64,000 bases of DNA from CAZMRW01 sp964568805. Its GTDB lineage: Bacteria; Pseudomonadota; Gammaproteobacteria; Methylococcales; Methylomonadaceae. The stretch is taken from assembly GCA_964568805.1 (NCBI GenBank), contig CAZMRW010000007.1, positions 1 through 64,000 of the forward strand. The letters run 5' to 3'. Positions within the stretch are counted from its first letter, which is position 1, and each line of letters opens with the position of its first letter. The notes beneath the pieces were generated by a model, which saw only the letters and a program-made list of their open reading frames with translations, searched no databases and was not told the DNA's origin. Shown here in pieces: positions 36,106 to 46,028 of the stretch. The position numbers and the translations under genes were made by a program.

Positions 36106-37050
36106 CTATACTGGCACTTCGGTTCCAAAGTACGGTAGCTTGCATGTCTTAGCTATCTCCCCAATTCGGAACGTAGTAGAAATTTGAGACTTTTCAGGGA
36201 CAGCCTGCGGCTTGCCACATCTACTCGGCATCTCAATCAGCACCCGTACGGTTCCGTTGTGTTTCTGTTGATACTTAACGAAAGGAACGGGTTTCTTGAC
36301 TTCGTCGGGGAAGAACGTCAGCGGCATAATCGAGACCTTCTTGATTACCTTCTCGAGGTTAGGGTCCCTAAATGGCTTTTCAGTATCTACACCCGCCGGA
36401 CGCTTCGTTATCTCATAAACGTGCCGAGCCAACACTGCAGAAATAAAGAACAAGTTGGCCAACTGGAAGGGAATGTCACGATTGTACGATATCGCCGTAT
36501 TTGCGTTCGTATGAACAACAGGATCTGGCCCCAAAACACCTTCTTGAACGACGCCCTCAACGAAATACCCTGGCACGAACCCGCCCACCCAATGAAAATA
36601 GATTACGCGCAAAAACCGGTGCTTGTGCTTTATTAGGTTGACGATGGTAGCAACCTGCTTTCGGTATTGCTCGACACTTTTCGAAAATGAGCTGATGCAC
36701 TTTGATTTTTGCTCCGCGTCATCCTCACCAAAGAAGGAAGACAATATTCCTTTACATGAATCGATGTGTTGAATCACGGAATCAAGCCAGTGATCAGTGG
36801 CCGCAACTATCTTTTTCTCCCAGCCTGGCTTCTTGTTCCCAAGGTATGGCAGTTCTGCTGATGCCTCGTCAAGAAGTTCAATCAGCGATAGCTTTTGTTC
36901 CAAAACGTCCGAAAAAGTGGTTAGGTAGATTTCCAGCGGGTGGCGCATCTCTTGTTCATGGTGGTAAAGCGGCACTCCTTCCAAATTGCGTAGCGCAGCT
37001 ACCGCTTTCGGGGTCAGATATTCACTTGTACCTTGATACTCAAATCGCAC
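36106..37050 (-). CDS. Unknown protein in a gene cassette
   Basis: 314 residues, soluble, mildly basic. A helical N-terminal half (about 30-140, with HHEQEMRHPLE and ISSFSKSVEQYRKQ) and a more mixed C-terminal half. I recognise no family or catalytic motif. The ATG lies 15 bases inside a GTTGAGC core and the stop abuts an attC, so it fills one whole cassette; most genes in chromosomal cassettes are of unknown function, so this fits. Confidence 0.6.
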   Translation of the reverse strand: MRFEYQGTSEYLTPKAVAALRNLEGVPLYHHEQEMRHPLEIYLTTFSDVLEQKLSLIELLDEASAELPYLGNKKPGWEKKIVAATDHWLDSVIQHIDSCKGILSSFFGEDDAEQKSKCISSFSKSVEQYRKQVATIVNLIKHKHRFLRVIYFHWVGGFVPGYFVEGVVQEGVLGPDPVVHTNANTAISYNRDIPFQLANLFFISAVLARHVYEITKRPAGVDTEKPFRDPNLEKVIKKVSIMPLTFFPDEVKKPVPFVKYQQKHNGTVRVLIEMPSRCGKPQAVPEKSQISTTFRIGEIAKTCKLPYFGTEVPV

Positions 37051-37338
37051 GCATCATTCTCCACGCTCAACAAGTTATTATATAGGTCGGGATACCTTCT
37101 ACCTTTTTCATGTTCATCTGTCAAGAACATCATAAATACTAGACATTGTAGGCGAGATAACATATGTTTTATGTATGATAACCGGGTAGGGATAACATTC
37201 AATGCCCATGCTACCGGCCGATTAACGTAATAGGATCAAAAGTCTTGCAACAACGCACTTCTTCCCGGGTTTTATGCAATACCTCTCTTCTTGCCTACAC
37301 GCTTCATACGGGGACCGGATACTTATTAATGCCGACGC
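37051..37338. other. Intergenic region between the cassette cluster and pycB
   Basis: About 290 bases. GTTGAGC (minus strand, 37065-37071) fits the integron core. I find no partner core to make another attC, and no integrase remnant. Confidence 0.4.
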
Positions 37339-39168
37339 TCAACCAAGCGCGTCAATTTCGATCAACACTTCATCCGGATTAGCCGGCTCGCCCTTGACCA
37401 CATGAACGGCCTTAACAATGCCGGCGATCGGCGCGGTAATTTCGGTTTCCATTTTCATCGCTTCGGTCACCAAGACCGCCTGGCCGGCCGAGACCCGTTG
37501 ACCCACCTTGACCAGAACTTCAAGAATATTACAAGGCATGCTGACTCCAACATCGCCCTCGGATGTTGGACGTCTGCGTTTGCTGGCTATGTTGCTTTTA
37601 ACTGCACCCTGAGTGCCGCCATCCAGAACGATTTCATCCAGCGTTTCCACGACGATTTCTTCGGGAACGCCGTCGACCATAAAATAGAAATGCCGGAGCA
37701 TCTGGTTTTTAGGCCCGGCGCCGGTCACTTTGACGTGATAGGACTCGCCATGCAGCGCGACATTAAACTCCGTCGGCGCCTTTTTTACGCCATCTGACTC
37801 GGTGGATTCAACGATCAGCACTTCCGGCACCAGACTGCCGTTTGAACGCTGTTCCAGAAATTGTTTGCCGACCTCGGGAAACATGGCGTAGCTCAATACA
37901 TCCTGATCGGTGAGCGCCAGATGGCCGATTTCATGACGCAATTGCTCCAATTCCGGTTTAAGCAAATCGGCGGGACGGCAATCAATCGGCTCTTCCGAAC
38001 CGATCGCCTTTTTTTGCAGCTCGCTGTTGACTGGCGCGGGCGCCTTGCCGTATCCGCCTTGCAGATAGCGTTTGACTTCATTGGTGATGGTTTTGTAGCG
38101 CTTGCCGGTCAATACGTTGATTACCGCCTGCGTACCGACGATTTGTGATGTGGGCGTCACCAGCGGCGGATAGCCCAAATCCTTGCGCACTTCAGGAATT
38201 TCCTTATAAACCTCTTCAATCCGGTCCAGCGCATTCCGTTCGCGCAACTGATTGGCAAGATTGGAGATCATGCCGCCGGGAACCTGGAATACATGAACCC
38301 GTGAATCGATACCGGTAAACTCGCTTTCAAAGCGGCGATATTTTTTTCGAACCTCGGCGAAATAAGTGTTTACTGCCTGCAGTTTGATCAGGTCCAGACC
38401 GGTATCGTAGCCGGTGCCGTGCAGGGCCGTCACCAGGCTTTCGGTAGGCGGATGACTGGTGCCGCCTGCCCAGGACGATAACGCAGTGTCAACATGCCGG
38501 CAACCGGCTTCTATGGCCTTGAGCTGGCACATTTCGGCCAGTCCCGAGGTCGAGTGCGTGTGTAAATGTAGCGGCAAAGCGACCGCCTCCTTTAGCGCCT
38601 TGACCAGTTCGCCGGCGGCATACGGAGTCAGTAAGCCCGCCATATCCTTGATGGCGATCGAATCGCAACCCAGCGTCTCCAGGCCTATAGCCAGTTCGAC
38701 GAAACTTTTGATGTCATGCACGGGACTGGTGGTATAACAAATCGTGCCTTGCGCATGTTTGCCGCTCTCCTTGGCGGCTTCGATCGCCGTTTTAAGATTG
38801 CGAATATCGTTTAAGGCATCGAAAATACGGAAAACATCCATCCCGTTTTCCGCCGCTTTCAGGATGAAGGCCCGCACCACATCGTCGGAATAATGCCGGT
38901 AGCCCAGCAGGTTTTGGCCGCGCACCAGCATTTGCAAAGGGGTATTCGGCAGGGCCGCTTTCAGTTGGCTAAGCCGTTCCCAGGGATCTTCCTTCAGATA
39001 CCTGAGACAGGCGTCGAAAGTGGCGCCGCCCCAGCACTCCAGCGACCAATAGCCGATGGCGTCGAGCATGGCGCAAGCCGGCAGCATATCCTCGGTACGA
39101 AGGCGCGTCGCAATCAGGGATTGATGCGCATCACGCAGGATAACGTCGGTAATGTGTACTTTTTGCAT
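37339..39168 (-). CDS. pycB: Pyruvate carboxylase subunit B (biotin/carboxyltransferase; OadA-like)
   Basis: 609 residues. N-terminal HMG-CoA lyase-like carboxyltransferase domain (LRDAHQSLIATRLRTEDM, LHTHSTSGLAEM metal site, about 1-300), the conserved carboxylase region (about 300-470) and a C-terminal biotinyl domain with VTEAMKMETE (biotin lysine about 570). Makes oxaloacetate from pyruvate and carboxybiotin, feeding the TCA cycle. AAGGAA precedes the ATG at 39168; another ATG at 39183 overlaps the pycA stop as TAATG, so either start is possible and the genes are coupled. Confidence 0.92.
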   Translation of the reverse strand: MQKVHITDVILRDAHQSLIATRLRTEDMLPACAMLDAIGYWSLECWGGATFDACLRYLKEDPWERLSQLKAALPNTPLQMLVRGQNLLGYRHYSDDVVRAFILKAAENGMDVFRIFDALNDIRNLKTAIEAAKESGKHAQGTICYTTSPVHDIKSFVELAIGLETLGCDSIAIKDMAGLLTPYAAGELVKALKEAVALPLHLHTHSTSGLAEMCQLKAIEAGCRHVDTALSSWAGGTSHPPTESLVTALHGTGYDTGLDLIKLQAVNTYFAEVRKKYRRFESEFTGIDSRVHVFQVPGGMISNLANQLRERNALDRIEEVYKEIPEVRKDLGYPPLVTPTSQIVGTQAVINVLTGKRYKTITNEVKRYLQGGYGKAPAPVNSELQKKAIGSEEPIDCRPADLLKPELEQLRHEIGHLALTDQDVLSYAMFPEVGKQFLEQRSNGSLVPEVLIVESTESDGVKKAPTEFNVALHGESYHVKVTGAGPKNQMLRHFYFMVDGVPEEIVVETLDEIVLDGGTQGAVKSNIASKRRRPTSEGDVGVSMPCNILEVLVKVGQRVSAGQAVLVTEAMKMETEITAPIAGIVKAVHVVKGEPANPDEVLIEIDALG

Positions 39169-39182
39169 CGGTGTTTCCTTCA

Positions 39183-40598
39183 TTACAAACCGGTATGGGC
39201 GGCCATCACAGCCGCGATCACGCTGGCCAGAACCTCCGGCCGGGGCTTGTTCGAATAATTGACGAGTTCGGGATATTTTTCGACAAAGCCGGTATTAAAA
39301 TCGGCAGCACGAAACTCGGGATGTTTCAGAATTTCAAGATAATAGGGTATCGTCGTTTTGATGCCAAACAGGCCCATATCGCGCAGCGCTCTTTCACCGC
39401 GTTTGATGACATCTTCCCAGGTTAAGGCGCTGACAATGACCTTGGCCAGCATCGAGTCGTAAAACGGCGGTATCTCATAGCCTGTATAGATCGCGGCGTC
39501 GGTACGCACGCCGGGGCCTCCGGGTGCATAGTAGCGGGAAATCCGGCCAAAACTGGGCAGAAAGCCGTTTTTGGGATCTTCGGCATTGATCCTGAATTGC
39601 ATGGCGTATCCGCGCCTGACAATGTCTTCCTGCCGGCTGCGCAAGGGCAAGCCGGCGGCGACCCGAATCTGCTCCTCGACGATATCAACGCCGGTGATGG
39701 CTTCGGTAATGGTATGCTCCACCTGCACTCGGGTGTTCATTTCCATGAAATAAAAGCGGCCGCGATCGTCGAGCAGGAACTCCACGGTGCCGGCATTGGT
39801 GTAGCCGACGGCTTTGGCGGCAAGCACTGCCAGTCCGCCCAGATACTGGCGCTGCGCCTCATCCAGTTGCGGCGACGGAGCGATTTCGATCAGTTTCTGG
39901 TTGCGGCGCTGTATCGAACAGTCGCGCTCGTAAAGGTGCAGCGTATTGCCGTGGTGGTCGGCCAGTATCTGGACTTCGATATGACGCGGGTTGACAATGC
40001 ATTTTTCCAGAAAGACTTCGGCGCTGCCGAACGCTTTGGTCGCTTCGGAAATCACACGCTGAAAGTTACGCTGCAATTCATCGGCACTGTCACAGCGGCG
40101 AATGCCTCTCCCGCCGCCGCCCGATGTTGCTTTCAGCATGACCGGATAGCCGATTTTTGCTGAGACAGCCAGCGCCTCCTCAATGCTGTTCAAATTGCCG
40201 GAGCCCGGCGTCACTGGAATTCCCGCAGCTATCATCGCATTTCTGGCTTCGGTCTTATCGCCCATGCGCTGGATCACATCCGCTTTGGGACCGATAAAAA
40301 TAAGACCGCGCTCGGTGCAGGCTCTGGCAAATTGAGCGTTCTCGGACAGAAAGCCATAGCCTGGATGTATGGCATCGCAGCCGGTCGCTGCGGCAAGATC
40401 CACCAGCGCGTAAACATTAAGGTAACCGGCGACCGGTTCGCTGCCGATGCAATAGGATTCATCGGCTTTTTTGACATGCAGGGCAAAACGGTCGGCTTCG
40501 GAATAGATGGCGACCGACCGTATGCCCATTTCGGCGCACGCCCTGATAATACGGACGGCAATTTCGCCGCGATTGGCGATTAAAATTTTACGCAGCAT
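39183..40598 (-). CDS. pycA: Pyruvate carboxylase subunit A (biotin carboxylase)
   Basis: 471 residues of the AccC type: KILIANRGEIAVRIIRA, the ATP-grasp glycine loop GGGGRGIRR, EVQILADHHGN, YERDCSIQRRNQKLIE and the C-terminal biotin carboxylase lid domain are all there. It carboxylates biotin carried on PycB. Acetyl-CoA carboxylase AccC is nearly identical in layout, but the pairing with pycB downstream makes the pyruvate-carboxylase role the better reading. Confidence 0.92.
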   Translation of the reverse strand: MLRKILIANRGEIAVRIIRACAEMGIRSVAIYSEADRFALHVKKADESYCIGSEPVAGYLNVYALVDLAAATGCDAIHPGYGFLSENAQFARACTERGLIFIGPKADVIQRMGDKTEARNAMIAAGIPVTPGSGNLNSIEEALAVSAKIGYPVMLKATSGGGGRGIRRCDSADELQRNFQRVISEATKAFGSAEVFLEKCIVNPRHIEVQILADHHGNTLHLYERDCSIQRRNQKLIEIAPSPQLDEAQRQYLGGLAVLAAKAVGYTNAGTVEFLLDDRGRFYFMEMNTRVQVEHTITEAITGVDIVEEQIRVAAGLPLRSRQEDIVRRGYAMQFRINAEDPKNGFLPSFGRISRYYAPGGPGVRTDAAIYTGYEIPPFYDSMLAKVIVSALTWEDVIKRGERALRDMGLFGIKTTIPYYLEILKHPEFRAADFNTGFVEKYPELVNYSNKPRPEVLASVIAAVMAAHTGL

Positions 40599-40874
40599 AG
40601 ACTGTTCCGGCCAAAAAAAGCGTTGTCATGGTTATGTCGGGCGATGGATGTTGATGAGGACCGGCTTGATCTAATGGCTGGGATGGATTGTTTCTATAGG
40701 GAGTATCTTACAAGATATTGCCGAGTGTTTGAAAAGGTTTTATCTATACAGAAGTGAAATTGTTACCGCACGATTTTCGGTAGCGGATTTGCCGGCGGAT
40801 CGTTTGAAACGAACGCCACAGCCAACAATGTCCTGAAATATCCGCTACCATGAAATCAAAGCACCGTGGGATAC

Positions 40875-42518
40875 TTAATGGTCCGTTGCTAATTTATCTA
40901 TCAAGCCGGTGATCCGGGTAATTTTCTGCCTGACCGCCGCCCTGAACACGGCTTCGTCAGACACCAGCCTGACCTTTTTTTTTGCCCGGGTAATGGCCGT
41001 ATAAATCAGTTCCTTGGTCAGAATCGGATTTATCTCGCCTGGAAGAGCGATCATCACCTCGTCAAATTCGGAGCCCTGGCTTTTGTGTATGGTCATCGCA
41101 AAAACCGTTTCGCAGTCGGTAATACGGCCAGGCAAATATTTTTTGACTGAGCCGTCGGCGCGTTGGAAAAAGACCATAAGCTTCCCGCGCTGGTCCTGAT
41201 CCGGCATGCAAATGCCGGTGTCGCCATTATACAGGTGCAACGCTGGATTATTTTGAGTCACCATGACTGGTCGTCCCGAATACCAGCGCCCGGATAAATC
41301 GATCAACCTATCACGGAAAAGTTTTTGCTCCACCCGATAATTGATGTCGGCAACGCTATTTTTACCCTGCCTGTTCGCACACAGCACCTGAAAGCGGGCG
41401 CGGCTGCGGCAGATTTCGTCAAATCCCGCGCCGGCTGCAAGCAAGCGCAAATAATCGGCCTGCTGCCCGGCGATATAATCGACTGCATCCTGCTCCAGCA
41501 CCGAGATGGCATCATCGTCGCCCCGCAGCGTCTGCCAGGCTTCGTCATCCTGCTGCTGATTGACCTGCGAGGCCAGGCGTTTGATGCTCTCGTCAAAGCG
41601 GTGCGTTGTTTTCAGCTCTACGGTATGTTCCGGCAAGGCTTGAGTCAGATCCCCCAATACGGCGCCCGATTCAATGGATGCCAGTTGATCCTTGTCGCCA
41701 AGCAAGATCAGGCGGGCCGACGGCTTCAGAGCATCCAGCAGCTTGCTCATCAGCGCCAAATCGATCATCGACGCTTCATCCACGACAATCAGATCATAAA
41801 CCAGGGGTTTATCGGCATCATGGCGAAAATAAGGCGACGGCGGCCGGGCTCCCAACAAGCGGTGCAATGTCGTTACCTTCTCGGGAATATGCGCTTTAAT
41901 CTCCTCCGAGCACGGCAAGGCAGTCTTGTTATAAGCGATGGATTCCTGCAAGCGCATGGCCGCCTTTCCTGTTGGACCGGCCAGGGCGATATGCAGTGGT
42001 TCCGGTGCCATTTCCTGCAGCAGGCCTAAAATTTTGACCACCGTGGTCGTTTTGCCGGTTCCAGGCCCGCCGGTAATCATCGTAAAGGACTGCCTGGCCG
42101 CTCTGTTCGCCGCTTCGCGCTGCCATTCATCGCTATCGCCGGAAAATCCGAAATAACGGTCCAGGCGTTCATCGAGACCTTCGACTGTATGGCGGTAACG
42201 GGTCTTTCGTTTAATCTGCTCCGCCAGCCTGTTTTCATAAAACCAGTAACGGTAAAGATACAAACGTGATTGCTCGACAACCAAAGGCAATGGCGCTGTC
42301 ATCTGATCCGTCGATGCCGCCAGCCCCGACGCCATCAGCACCTGTTTGTCCTTATCGTTAATGGGGATGCAGTTATGGCCCTGGCTTAGCTCATTCGACA
42401 CGGTTTGCACCAGTCGTTCGAATGCCGGCTTATGGCTGGCTTCCAGCCTGGAGCGCTGGGACAGGAATCGGGCAAATGCGATATTGAGTCTGCTGGGAGA
42501 AAACTCTTTGTCCTGCAT
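40875..42518 (-). CDS. recD: Exodeoxyribonuclease V alpha subunit, RecD helicase
   Basis: 5'-3' helicase subunit of RecBCD. 547 residues, somewhat short of the E. coli protein (608). Walker A GGPGTGKTTTVVKIL (about 154-168), Walker B LIVVDEASMIDLALM, and the late helicase motifs FAMTIHKSQGSEF and YTAITRAKKKV are intact. It starts three bases after the recB stop. RecC is not adjacent on either side and must lie elsewhere if the complex is complete. Confidence 0.93.
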   Translation of the reverse strand: MQDKEFSPSRLNIAFARFLSQRSRLEASHKPAFERLVQTVSNELSQGHNCIPINDKDKQVLMASGLAASTDQMTAPLPLVVEQSRLYLYRYWFYENRLAEQIKRKTRYRHTVEGLDERLDRYFGFSGDSDEWQREAANRAARQSFTMITGGPGTGKTTTVVKILGLLQEMAPEPLHIALAGPTGKAAMRLQESIAYNKTALPCSEEIKAHIPEKVTTLHRLLGARPPSPYFRHDADKPLVYDLIVVDEASMIDLALMSKLLDALKPSARLILLGDKDQLASIESGAVLGDLTQALPEHTVELKTTHRFDESIKRLASQVNQQQDDEAWQTLRGDDDAISVLEQDAVDYIAGQQADYLRLLAAGAGFDEICRSRARFQVLCANRQGKNSVADINYRVEQKLFRDRLIDLSGRWYSGRPVMVTQNNPALHLYNGDTGICMPDQDQRGKLMVFFQRADGSVKKYLPGRITDCETVFAMTIHKSQGSEFDEVMIALPGEINPILTKELIYTAITRAKKKVRLVSDEAVFRAAVRQKITRITGLIDKLATDH

Positions 42519-42521
42519 GGC

Positions 42522-45500
42522 TCAACTCCCGAACAGCCGAGACAAGGCGTCTAGCCTGTCAAAATCCGGTCTATCCTGATAAACCCCGCTCATCGGAACA
42601 TCCGGCCGCATGCCGCGGACAAACAGATAGCGCACGCCACCGAAATGCGTCTCATAGCGGTAATCGGGCAGACGATAGCGCAGATAACGGTGCAGCACCA
42701 GCGTGTAAAGCCAGTATTGCAGGCCGTAATTATGTTCCCGCATGGCTTCGGTCAGGCTTGGGCGGCTGTAATCGCCCAGAGCGTTGGTTTTATAGTCCAT
42801 GACATAGTAGCGGCCTTGAAACTCGCAGATCAGATCGATAAAACCGGTGAGATAGCCGCTCATGGCCTTGCTGGTCAAGGGCTGGAAGGCCGGCGTAGCC
42901 TCCAGTATCCGGTTGATATGACTGGCATCCATCGTTTGCATCGACAAATAAAACGGCATTTCCTTTAAACACTGTGAATCGTCGATATTCATCAGGCAAA
43001 ATGCAGCTTCGCTATCAGACAACGGGGTTGTGACAACGGCGTGCAGCAATTCGTCGATCAGTTCGGGGCGCTCCAGTTTCAAACCGTAGCGTTGACAACA
43101 CTGATCGCGCTGCAATGAAATATCCTTGCCCTGCGCCAGTTCGGCAAATGAGTTGGTTTCCAGTAATTCATGCACGAGATTGCCGGTATTTGCCCCTCTG
43201 GGTAGTAGCGTTGGCAACGGCTCCACAGCAATCTGCATTTCTCCCGCCTTATCGGCCGGCAATTCCGGCGCGTCGTTAAGGCTTAGGGCCGATAATGCCG
43301 TGTAACTGCTCATTTGCCAATTCGTATAGAGCGATCTTTGCCTGGATTTGCTCTGCAAGGGCCGTATCGCTGCGGCTTTCCGGTAGTGGCGATCGATGCC
43401 CCCTGCTACCGGCAGCATCCCATAAGCAAAGGCAGCCGGCGCCGACTCGCACAAAGTTTTAAACTTCGCCTGCTGCCCGGCGAAACCGCCGTCGGCAAAT
43501 TCCAGCAGCCAGGCTAAAGCCGAAGCGTTGGCGACATGCTCGGACCGTGCATCGGCCCACACCAGATAGCATCGGTATTTTGCCCGGGTCACCGCGACAT
43601 ACAAAATGCGCAAATCTTCGGCCAATTCCTCCGTTAATGCCAGTTCACGCCGCCTTTCGAACTGATCGGAGCCCAAATCGGCAATCATACGGCCCTGTTC
43701 GTGGCATTTAATCAGCCGGTTTTCCCGATTTAATCGATCGCTGCGCTGCCAGAGACAAGGGCAAAAAACGACCGGATATTCCAGGCCCTTGGCTCTATGC
43801 ATGGTAATGACCTGCACCGCGTCATCGTCACTTTCAAGCCGCACCTGCTGATCCTCCGAACTGCTGATGCCCTGATAAGCCGCGGTAATCGCCGAATGCA
43901 GCCAGTCCAGAGTTTTAATGATGCCCAGATGACCGTCGACAGCCGCCTGCTGAACCAGTTCGATCAAATGATGCAGGTTAGCGATGCGCCTTTCCGCCGA
44001 CGCAGTCTTGATCAAGTGCGGCCTGATGCGCTCCTCTGCCAGCAAATGCATCATCATCGCCATCAGCCCTTGCTGCTGCCAGCCCTGATAGTATCCGGCA
44101 AAGCGGGACAGCCACGCGTCCAGTAGGGTTTCGTCATTGCCGATCTTGACAAGCGCCTGTCCATCCAGGCCAAACCAATCCAGAACCAATGCCTGTTTTA
44201 ACAGCAGCGTGTCGCCGGGATGGGCCACCGCCTGCAGCAGAGCAAATAAATCCGCCGCCTCCTGCGAGATAAAAATAGATTCGGTGCTGTTGATGACGGC
44301 AGGTATCCCCGCCGCCGATAATGCCGCCTGATATTCCCTGGCCTGGGTATTCGTCCTTACCAATATGGCGATATCGCTCGGCCGCAACCGTCTGCCGCCA
44401 GGCGCAAGGGTATAGGCCTCGTTCAGCAAATCGACAATTTCATTCACCACCGCCGGCCTGATCGTTTCCGCTGCCTTGCCTGCCGTCCAGTAGCCATTCT
44501 TGCTGTCGGATTCAGGCAATTGCCATAACATCATCGGCGCGATGGCCTCACCGGCAAAATGTAACTCCCCGTCATCCGGCGATCTGACCGGTTCCACATC
44601 GTGAAATTCGACATGCTCCAGCAAAAATGCCCGCTCTCTCTGAAACAGCCTGTTTACCGCATGAACCAGCTTCGGGTGAGAGCGCCAGTTTTGCCCCAGG
44701 GTAAACCGGTGCTGGGCTTCCGTTTGAGCCAATAAATAGGCATAGATATCGGCGCCGCGAAATTTGTAAATGGCCTGTTTAGGATCACCGATCAGATATA
44801 AATACTGGCTGGGTGCTGCAAAAAGCGACGAGAAAATGTGCCACTGGCTGGCGTCGGTATCCTGGAATTCATCGATCAATGCGGCTTTAAAGCGTAGCCG
44901 TAACTCACTAATCAAGAGTTTTCCGTTGTCTCCCAGCAAGGCATCCGACAGCCTGGAGATTAAATTATCAAAAGACAACAGATTCAGTTGCTGCAAGCGT
45001 TTATCCATTTCCAGTTGCAACGTTTCCAGCAAGGTTCTTCGCAGCACCAGCGAGATTTGATCAAATGCTTTGGAGAGGGCATCGAAAGGCCCGGTATTGA
45101 TTGCCAATTCTGCCAGGTAAGTGGATTTACGCTCATCGGCCGTCTGCTCTTTATTTGCCCTGAACTTATGGCCGTTCAGGGCCGCTATTAAACCGCTATG
45201 TGTCAATAATGCAAACGATTCGACGGCTGGGATCTCGGCTGTGCGTCCATGCAGCCAGTCATGTAATTGCCGGTAATGCAATTCAAAGGTCTCTGAATAG
45301 CTTGGCTTGAATTTTTCATCGGCAAACCTGGCCGTCAGAATTTTTACCGTAGGGTCCAGTTCCGATTTTGCCTGATCTGCAAGGCGCTTTAATTCCTCCA
45401 GTTTGACATCCAGATCTTCGACTTCAGGATAAACGCTGATGTGAGGTGCAACTGTATCCACACTGGCAAGCAAGGCGTCCGGCGTTTTATACTCCGCCGT

Positions 45501-46028
45501 CAGCACGGAGACTTCCCATAGCGAACGAGGATAGATCTGCCGCCGCCAGAAATCATCGGCACAGACCTGTTTGATCAGTGCCAGTTCGCTGGTCAATTCG
45601 GCGTCGAATAATTGGCCGCTTTCCAGTGCATGCTCCTTCAGAATGCGCTGGCAAAATCCGTGTATGGTAAAAATTCCGGCCCTGTCGATATTGAGCAGAG
45701 CCAGATCCAGGCGCTGGCGAATTAACGCCGGCTCGATGTCGAGAGTTTCCAGCCACAGAACAACATTGCCGTCTAATTTATCACTATGACCGGCCAAAGC
45801 CCGTTTGGCGTCGGCGAGTCTCTGCCGCACCCGATACCTTAATTCTTCCGTTGCCGCCTTGGTAAACGTGACCGCCAGGACTTGATCGATCTCAAGGCCC
45901 TGTTCGACCACAAAGCGCAAAAACAGCATGGCAATCGCATAGGTCTTACCGGTTCCGGCGCTAGCCTCAATCAGATTCGTGCCCTGGCATAGGGGCGATT
46001 TTACCGGGTCAAAAAAACGGGATGGCAT
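42522..46028 (-). CDS. recB: Exodeoxyribonuclease V beta subunit, RecB
   Basis: Helicase-nuclease subunit of RecBCD for double-strand break repair. 1168 residues. Walker A EASAGTGKTYAIAMLFLR (about 22-39), LIDEFQDTD, LIGDPKQAIYKFRGAD, VQVITMHRAKGLEYPVVF, and a C-terminal nuclease domain with GFIDLICEF and VMDYKTNALG, the catalytic Asp and Lys of the RecB nuclease. It leads the recB-recD operon. The 340 bases upstream separate it from mutL. Confidence 0.95.
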   Translation of the reverse strand: MPSRFFDPVKSPLCQGTNLIEASAGTGKTYAIAMLFLRFVVEQGLEIDQVLAVTFTKAATEELRYRVRQRLADAKRALAGHSDKLDGNVVLWLETLDIEPALIRQRLDLALLNIDRAGIFTIHGFCQRILKEHALESGQLFDAELTSELALIKQVCADDFWRRQIYPRSLWEVSVLTAEYKTPDALLASVDTVAPHISVYPEVEDLDVKLEELKRLADQAKSELDPTVKILTARFADEKFKPSYSETFELHYRQLHDWLHGRTAEIPAVESFALLTHSGLIAALNGHKFRANKEQTADERKSTYLAELAINTGPFDALSKAFDQISLVLRRTLLETLQLEMDKRLQQLNLLSFDNLISRLSDALLGDNGKLLISELRLRFKAALIDEFQDTDASQWHIFSSLFAAPSQYLYLIGDPKQAIYKFRGADIYAYLLAQTEAQHRFTLGQNWRSHPKLVHAVNRLFQRERAFLLEHVEFHDVEPVRSPDDGELHFAGEAIAPMMLWQLPESDSKNGYWTAGKAAETIRPAVVNEIVDLLNEAYTLAPGGRRLRPSDIAILVRTNTQAREYQAALSAAGIPAVINSTESIFISQEAADLFALLQAVAHPGDTLLLKQALVLDWFGLDGQALVKIGNDETLLDAWLSRFAGYYQGWQQQGLMAMMMHLLAEERIRPHLIKTASAERRIANLHHLIELVQQAAVDGHLGIIKTLDWLHSAITAAYQGISSSEDQQVRLESDDDAVQVITMHRAKGLEYPVVFCPCLWQRSDRLNRENRLIKCHEQGRMIADLGSDQFERRRELALTEELAEDLRILYVAVTRAKYRCYLVWADARSEHVANASALAWLLEFADGGFAGQQAKFKTLCESAPAAFAYGMLPVAGGIDRHYRKAAAIRPLQSKSRQRSLYTNWQMSSYTALSALSLNDAPELPADKAGEMQIAVEPLPTLLPRGANTGNLVHELLETNSFAELAQGKDISLQRDQCCQRYGLKLERPELIDELLHAVVTTPLSDSEAAFCLMNIDDSQCLKEMPFYLSMQTMDASHINRILEATPAFQPLTSKAMSGYLTGFIDLICEFQGRYYVMDYKTNALGDYSRPSLTEAMREHNYGLQYWLYTLVLHRYLRYRLPDYRYETHFGGVRYLFVRGMRPDVPMSGVYQDRPDFDRLDALSRLFGS

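Larger units (their letters stand above)
34299..37071 (-). mobile_element. Cluster of integron gene cassettes without an integrase (CALIN-like)
   Basis: Four minus-strand genes are arranged as three cassettes, each ending close to an attC-like site: the unknown 314-residue gene (site 36015-36104), the phospholipase D-like gene (half site 35146-35152) and the PIN-domain pair (site 34299-34361). The first cassette is entered by a GTTGAGC core (37065-37071) just before its ATG. No integrase gene is in the window, and pycB lies where one would be expected, so this looks like a detached cluster of the type called CALIN. Confidence 0.6.

Noticed and set aside
37014..37202. 62-codon minus-strand frame at the edge of the cassette cluster
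   Set aside because: Overlaps the start of the 314-residue gene in another frame and has no ribosome site.
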